This document shows positions 5,755 through 7,724 of a DNA stretch of 7,724 bases, piece by piece; within the stretch, counting starts at the first letter, position 1, and the number at the start of each line of letters is the position of its first letter. This DNA is from Paracoccaceae bacterium (GTDB taxonomy: Bacteria > Pseudomonadota > Alphaproteobacteria > Rhodobacterales > Rhodobacteraceae): the NCBI GenBank assembly GCA_003565055.1, contig PXDM01000032.1, forward strand, positions 1 to 7,724. The letters run 5' to 3'. The position numbers and the translations under genes are program-made. The notes beneath the pieces are model-generated. The model saw only the letters and a program-made list of their open reading frames with translations. It made no database searches and was not told the DNA's origin.

Positions 5755-6846
5755 ATGGCGCCGACTGAGCTTGAACACCGGTTTCCCTGCGCGCAATGCG
5801 GCGCGTCCTTGCGGTTCACACCGGGCGAGGCACGGCTGAGCTGTGCCTATTGCGGCCATGAACAACCGATCCCGCAGACCGATGACAGCACCCGCGTGCA
5901 AGTGCTGCAATCGCTCGATCTGCATCAGGCGCTTGCCGAAGAGCTGCCCGCCGAAGACATGGAGGAGACGCGCGTCGTACATTGCGACACCTGCGGCGCG
6001 GATGTCCAGTTCGAGGCGCATGTGCATTCCGCCGATTGCCCCTTCTGCGCGAGCCCTGTGGTGACGGATACGGGCACACATCGCCATATCAAACCCCATG
6101 CTCTGATCGCATTTCGGCGCAGTGAACGGGAAGCGCATGAGCGAATGGGGAAATGGCTCAAGGGGTTGTGGTTCGCGCCGAACACGCTTGCGCAATATGC
6201 ACGCAGCACGGGCAAGCTGAACGGGCTCTATGTCCCTTACTGGGCTTTCGATGCTCAGACGCAGTCGCGCTATTCAGGCCAGCGCGGGACGCATTACTAC
6301 GTGACTGTGGGACGAGGGAAAAACCAGCGGCGCGAGCGGCGCACACGCTGGCAGCCCGTCTCGGGGCGCACCGGGCGACGTTTTCTTGATCTGCTGGTGA
6401 TCGCATCGACCTCATTGCCGCGCGCCAATGCGCGGCGGCTGGAGCCCTGGACCATGGCCGATCTGCAGCCCTACAGCACCAGCTACCTCTCAGGCTTTCG
6501 CGCCGAGGGCTATACAATCGCGCTCGCGGATGGGTTCGAGGCCGCCAAGCATTTGATGGACGAGCAGATCCGCGCGGATGTCCGGCGCGAGATCGGCGGT
6601 GACGAACAACGTATCACGACGCTGAGCACGGAGTATCGCGACGAGCGGTTCAAGCATCTGCTGCTGCCGGTCTGGATGGCGGCCTATCGCTATCGCGGCA
6701 AATCCTATCGCTTCATCGTGAATGGCCAGACGGGCCGCGTGCAGGGCGAACGGCCCTGGTCGGTCTGGAAGATCGCAGGCGCGGTCCTGTTTGGGCTGGC
6801 ATTTCTCGCGCTTGGCTTTTATCTGGCCGAGTTGGGCGGGGTCTAG
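5755..6846 (+). CDS. Double zinc-ribbon protein with C-terminal membrane anchor (YdjG-like, often misnamed primosomal protein)
   Basis: A 363-residue protein. The N-terminus holds two zinc ribbons: C12-x2-C15 with C30-x2-C33, and C77-x2-C80 with C95-x2-C98, joined by an acidic linker with QSLDLHQALAEELPAEDMEE. Residues 118-338 form a conserved core that includes LYVPYWAFDA (158-167), a very basic stretch near 188-209, and LPVWMAAYRYRGKSYRFIVN followed by GQTGRVQGERPWS (304-336). One membrane helix at about 339-358 follows, leaving five residues after it, so the bulk is probably cytoplasmic. Relatives are often labelled TFIIB-type zinc finger or primosomal protein N'-like; no helicase motif is present, so that name is not supported. 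No enzymatic role is assigned. ATG 5755 is preferred for AGGG at 5745-5748 (6 nt spacing); in-frame ATG 5713 would add 14 residues with a weak ribosome site. Its position after the SPFH gene resembles the ydjGHI locus of Bacillus. Confidence 0.8.
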   Translation: MAPTELEHRFPCAQCGASLRFTPGEARLSCAYCGHEQPIPQTDDSTRVQVLQSLDLHQALAEELPAEDMEETRVVHCDTCGADVQFEAHVHSADCPFCASPVVTDTGTHRHIKPHALIAFRRSEREAHERMGKWLKGLWFAPNTLAQYARSTGKLNGLYVPYWAFDAQTQSRYSGQRGTHYYVTVGRGKNQRRERRTRWQPVSGRTGRRFLDLLVIASTSLPRANARRLEPWTMADLQPYSTSYLSGFRAEGYTIALADGFEAAKHLMDEQIRADVRREIGGDEQRITTLSTEYRDERFKHLLLPVWMAAYRYRGKSYRFIVNGQTGRVQGERPWSVWKIAGAVLFGLAFLALGFYLAELGGV

Positions 6847-6857
6847 AGGAGCGCGAA

Positions 6858-7724
6858 ATGATCTTATGTGCAGGCGAAGCGCTGATCGACATGTTGCCGC
6901 GCGAGACAGCCGCGGGCGAGCCCTGTTTCGCGCCCCATGCGGGCGGCGCTGTGTTCAACACCGCTATCGCGCTGGGGCGGCTGGGCGTCTCGACCGGGTT
7001 TTTCTGCCCGCTCTCGGATGATCTCTTCGGTGCGCAACTGCGCGCAGGCCTGAGCGATGCGGGGGTGGATCACAGCCTCGCGCCTGCGGTGGACCGGCCC
7101 TGCACGCTGGCTTTCGTTACGCTCACAGGTGGTCAGGCGCGCTATGCGTTCTATGACAGCGCGACGGCCCTGCGCGATCTCTCGATGGCGGAACTGCCGG
7201 CGCTGCCTGCGACTGTCGAGGCGATGTTCTTCGGGGGCATCTCGCTTGTGGGCGAGCCATGTGGCGCAGCTTTCGAGGCGCTTTGCGCGCAGGCGGGCGA
7301 TCGGGTCGTGATGCTTGATCCGAATATCCGTCCCGGTTTCATCCGCGACGAGGCGGCCTATCGCGCGCGGCTTGAGCGGATGATGGCGCAGGCGGATCTC
7401 GTGAAACTCTCGGATGAAGATCTACACTGGCTGATGGGTCAGGGCGAGATTGCGGATCTGGCGCAGGCCTTGTGCGCGAGGGGGCCGAAAATCGTCGCGA
7501 TCACGCTGGGCGCGCAAGGGGTCCGGGCGTTTACGGCGACCGGCGTGAGCCATGTCACGGCGCCCGAGGTCTCGGTCGTCGACACGGTCGGCGCGGGTGA
7601 CACGTTCAATGCGGGCTTTCTCGCCGGGCTGTCGCGCGCGGGCGTGTTGCGCAAGGACGCGCTGGACGGGCTCGCAGAGGAGACCTTGCGCAAAGCGCTC
7701 GCGCTGGGGGTGCAGGCGGCGGCG
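6858..7724 (+). CDS. PfkB-family sugar kinase, fructokinase-like (3' end outside window)
   Basis: The frame stays open to the right edge, giving 289 residues of a protein usually slightly over 300 long. It is a ribokinase-fold kinase that phosphorylates a sugar or sugar-like substrate using ATP. Visible marks are the N-terminal GEALIDMLPR, the substrate-side AGGAVFNTAIALGRLG (28-43), MLDPNIRP (152-159), KLSDEDLHWL (183-192), and PfkB signature 2 at 242-255, DTVGAGDTFNAGFL, with the catalytic Asp at D248. All expected key residues are present. The pattern is closest to fructokinases as recalled, but substrate specificity in this family cannot be read from sequence. The ribosome site AGAGGAG at 6845-6851 overlaps the stop codon of the zinc-ribbon gene and lies 6 nt before the ATG; the 11-nt gap implies cotranscription with it, though a sugar kinase has no obvious link to the membrane-stress set. 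Confidence 0.92.
   Translation, partial: MILCAGEALIDMLPRETAAGEPCFAPHAGGAVFNTAIALGRLGVSTGFFCPLSDDLFGAQLRAGLSDAGVDHSLAPAVDRPCTLAFVTLTGGQARYAFYDSATALRDLSMAELPALPATVEAMFFGGISLVGEPCGAAFEALCAQAGDRVVMLDPNIRPGFIRDEAAYRARLERMMAQADLVKLSDEDLHWLMGQGEIADLAQALCARGPKIVAITLGAQGVRAFTATGVSHVTAPEVSVVDTVGAGDTFNAGFLAGLSRAGVLRKDALDGLAEETLRKALALGVQAAA

Overview
The window reads as a piece of a GC-rich alphaproteobacterial chromosome, most likely a member of the Rhodobacterales (Roseobacter group). The basis is recall of typical protein sequences from that order (the HisH C-terminus, the sugar kinase, the XpaC N-terminus and the DUF2927 lipoprotein) and the strong G/C preference at third codon positions; no search was run. 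Every gene supported here lies on the + strand. No tRNA, rRNA, CRISPR array, insertion sequence or other mobile element was seen, and composition looks even throughout, so nothing points to recent transfer.

Layout. (1) Positions 1-294 hold the 3' end of hisH (glutaminase subunit of imidazole glycerol phosphate synthase), followed after 25 nt by an RsuA/RluB-type rRNA pseudouridine synthase (320-1192). (2) Positions 1193-1323 are a non-coding gap with a weak terminator-like hairpin and two promoter candidates. (3) Positions 1324-6846 hold a tightly packed set: a possible 26-residue single-helix membrane peptide, a four-helix XpaC-family membrane protein, a TelA-family coiled-coil protein, a lipoprotein that looks like DUF2927, a YdjI-type SPFH/band-7 protein with a C-terminal GYF-like domain, and a double zinc-ribbon protein with a C-terminal membrane anchor. 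(4) From 6858 to the right edge runs a PfkB-family sugar kinase (fructokinase-like), cut off by the window.

How the genes may work together. XpaC/TelA and YdjI/zinc-ribbon proteins are each known from Firmicute loci linked to envelope or toxic-anion stress. Here they sit in one probable operon with a lipoprotein between them. The reading offered is a membrane-surface stress or maintenance complex: XpaC and the zinc-ribbon protein as integral parts, TelA and the SPFH protein as cytoplasmic assemblies, and the lipoprotein as the outer-face component. This is inference from gene order and domain type. The most interesting details are the degenerate metzincin-like motif in the lipoprotein, the Asp at its +2 position, the proline runs on both sides of the GYF-like domain, and the small peptide that ends 4 nt before xpaC.
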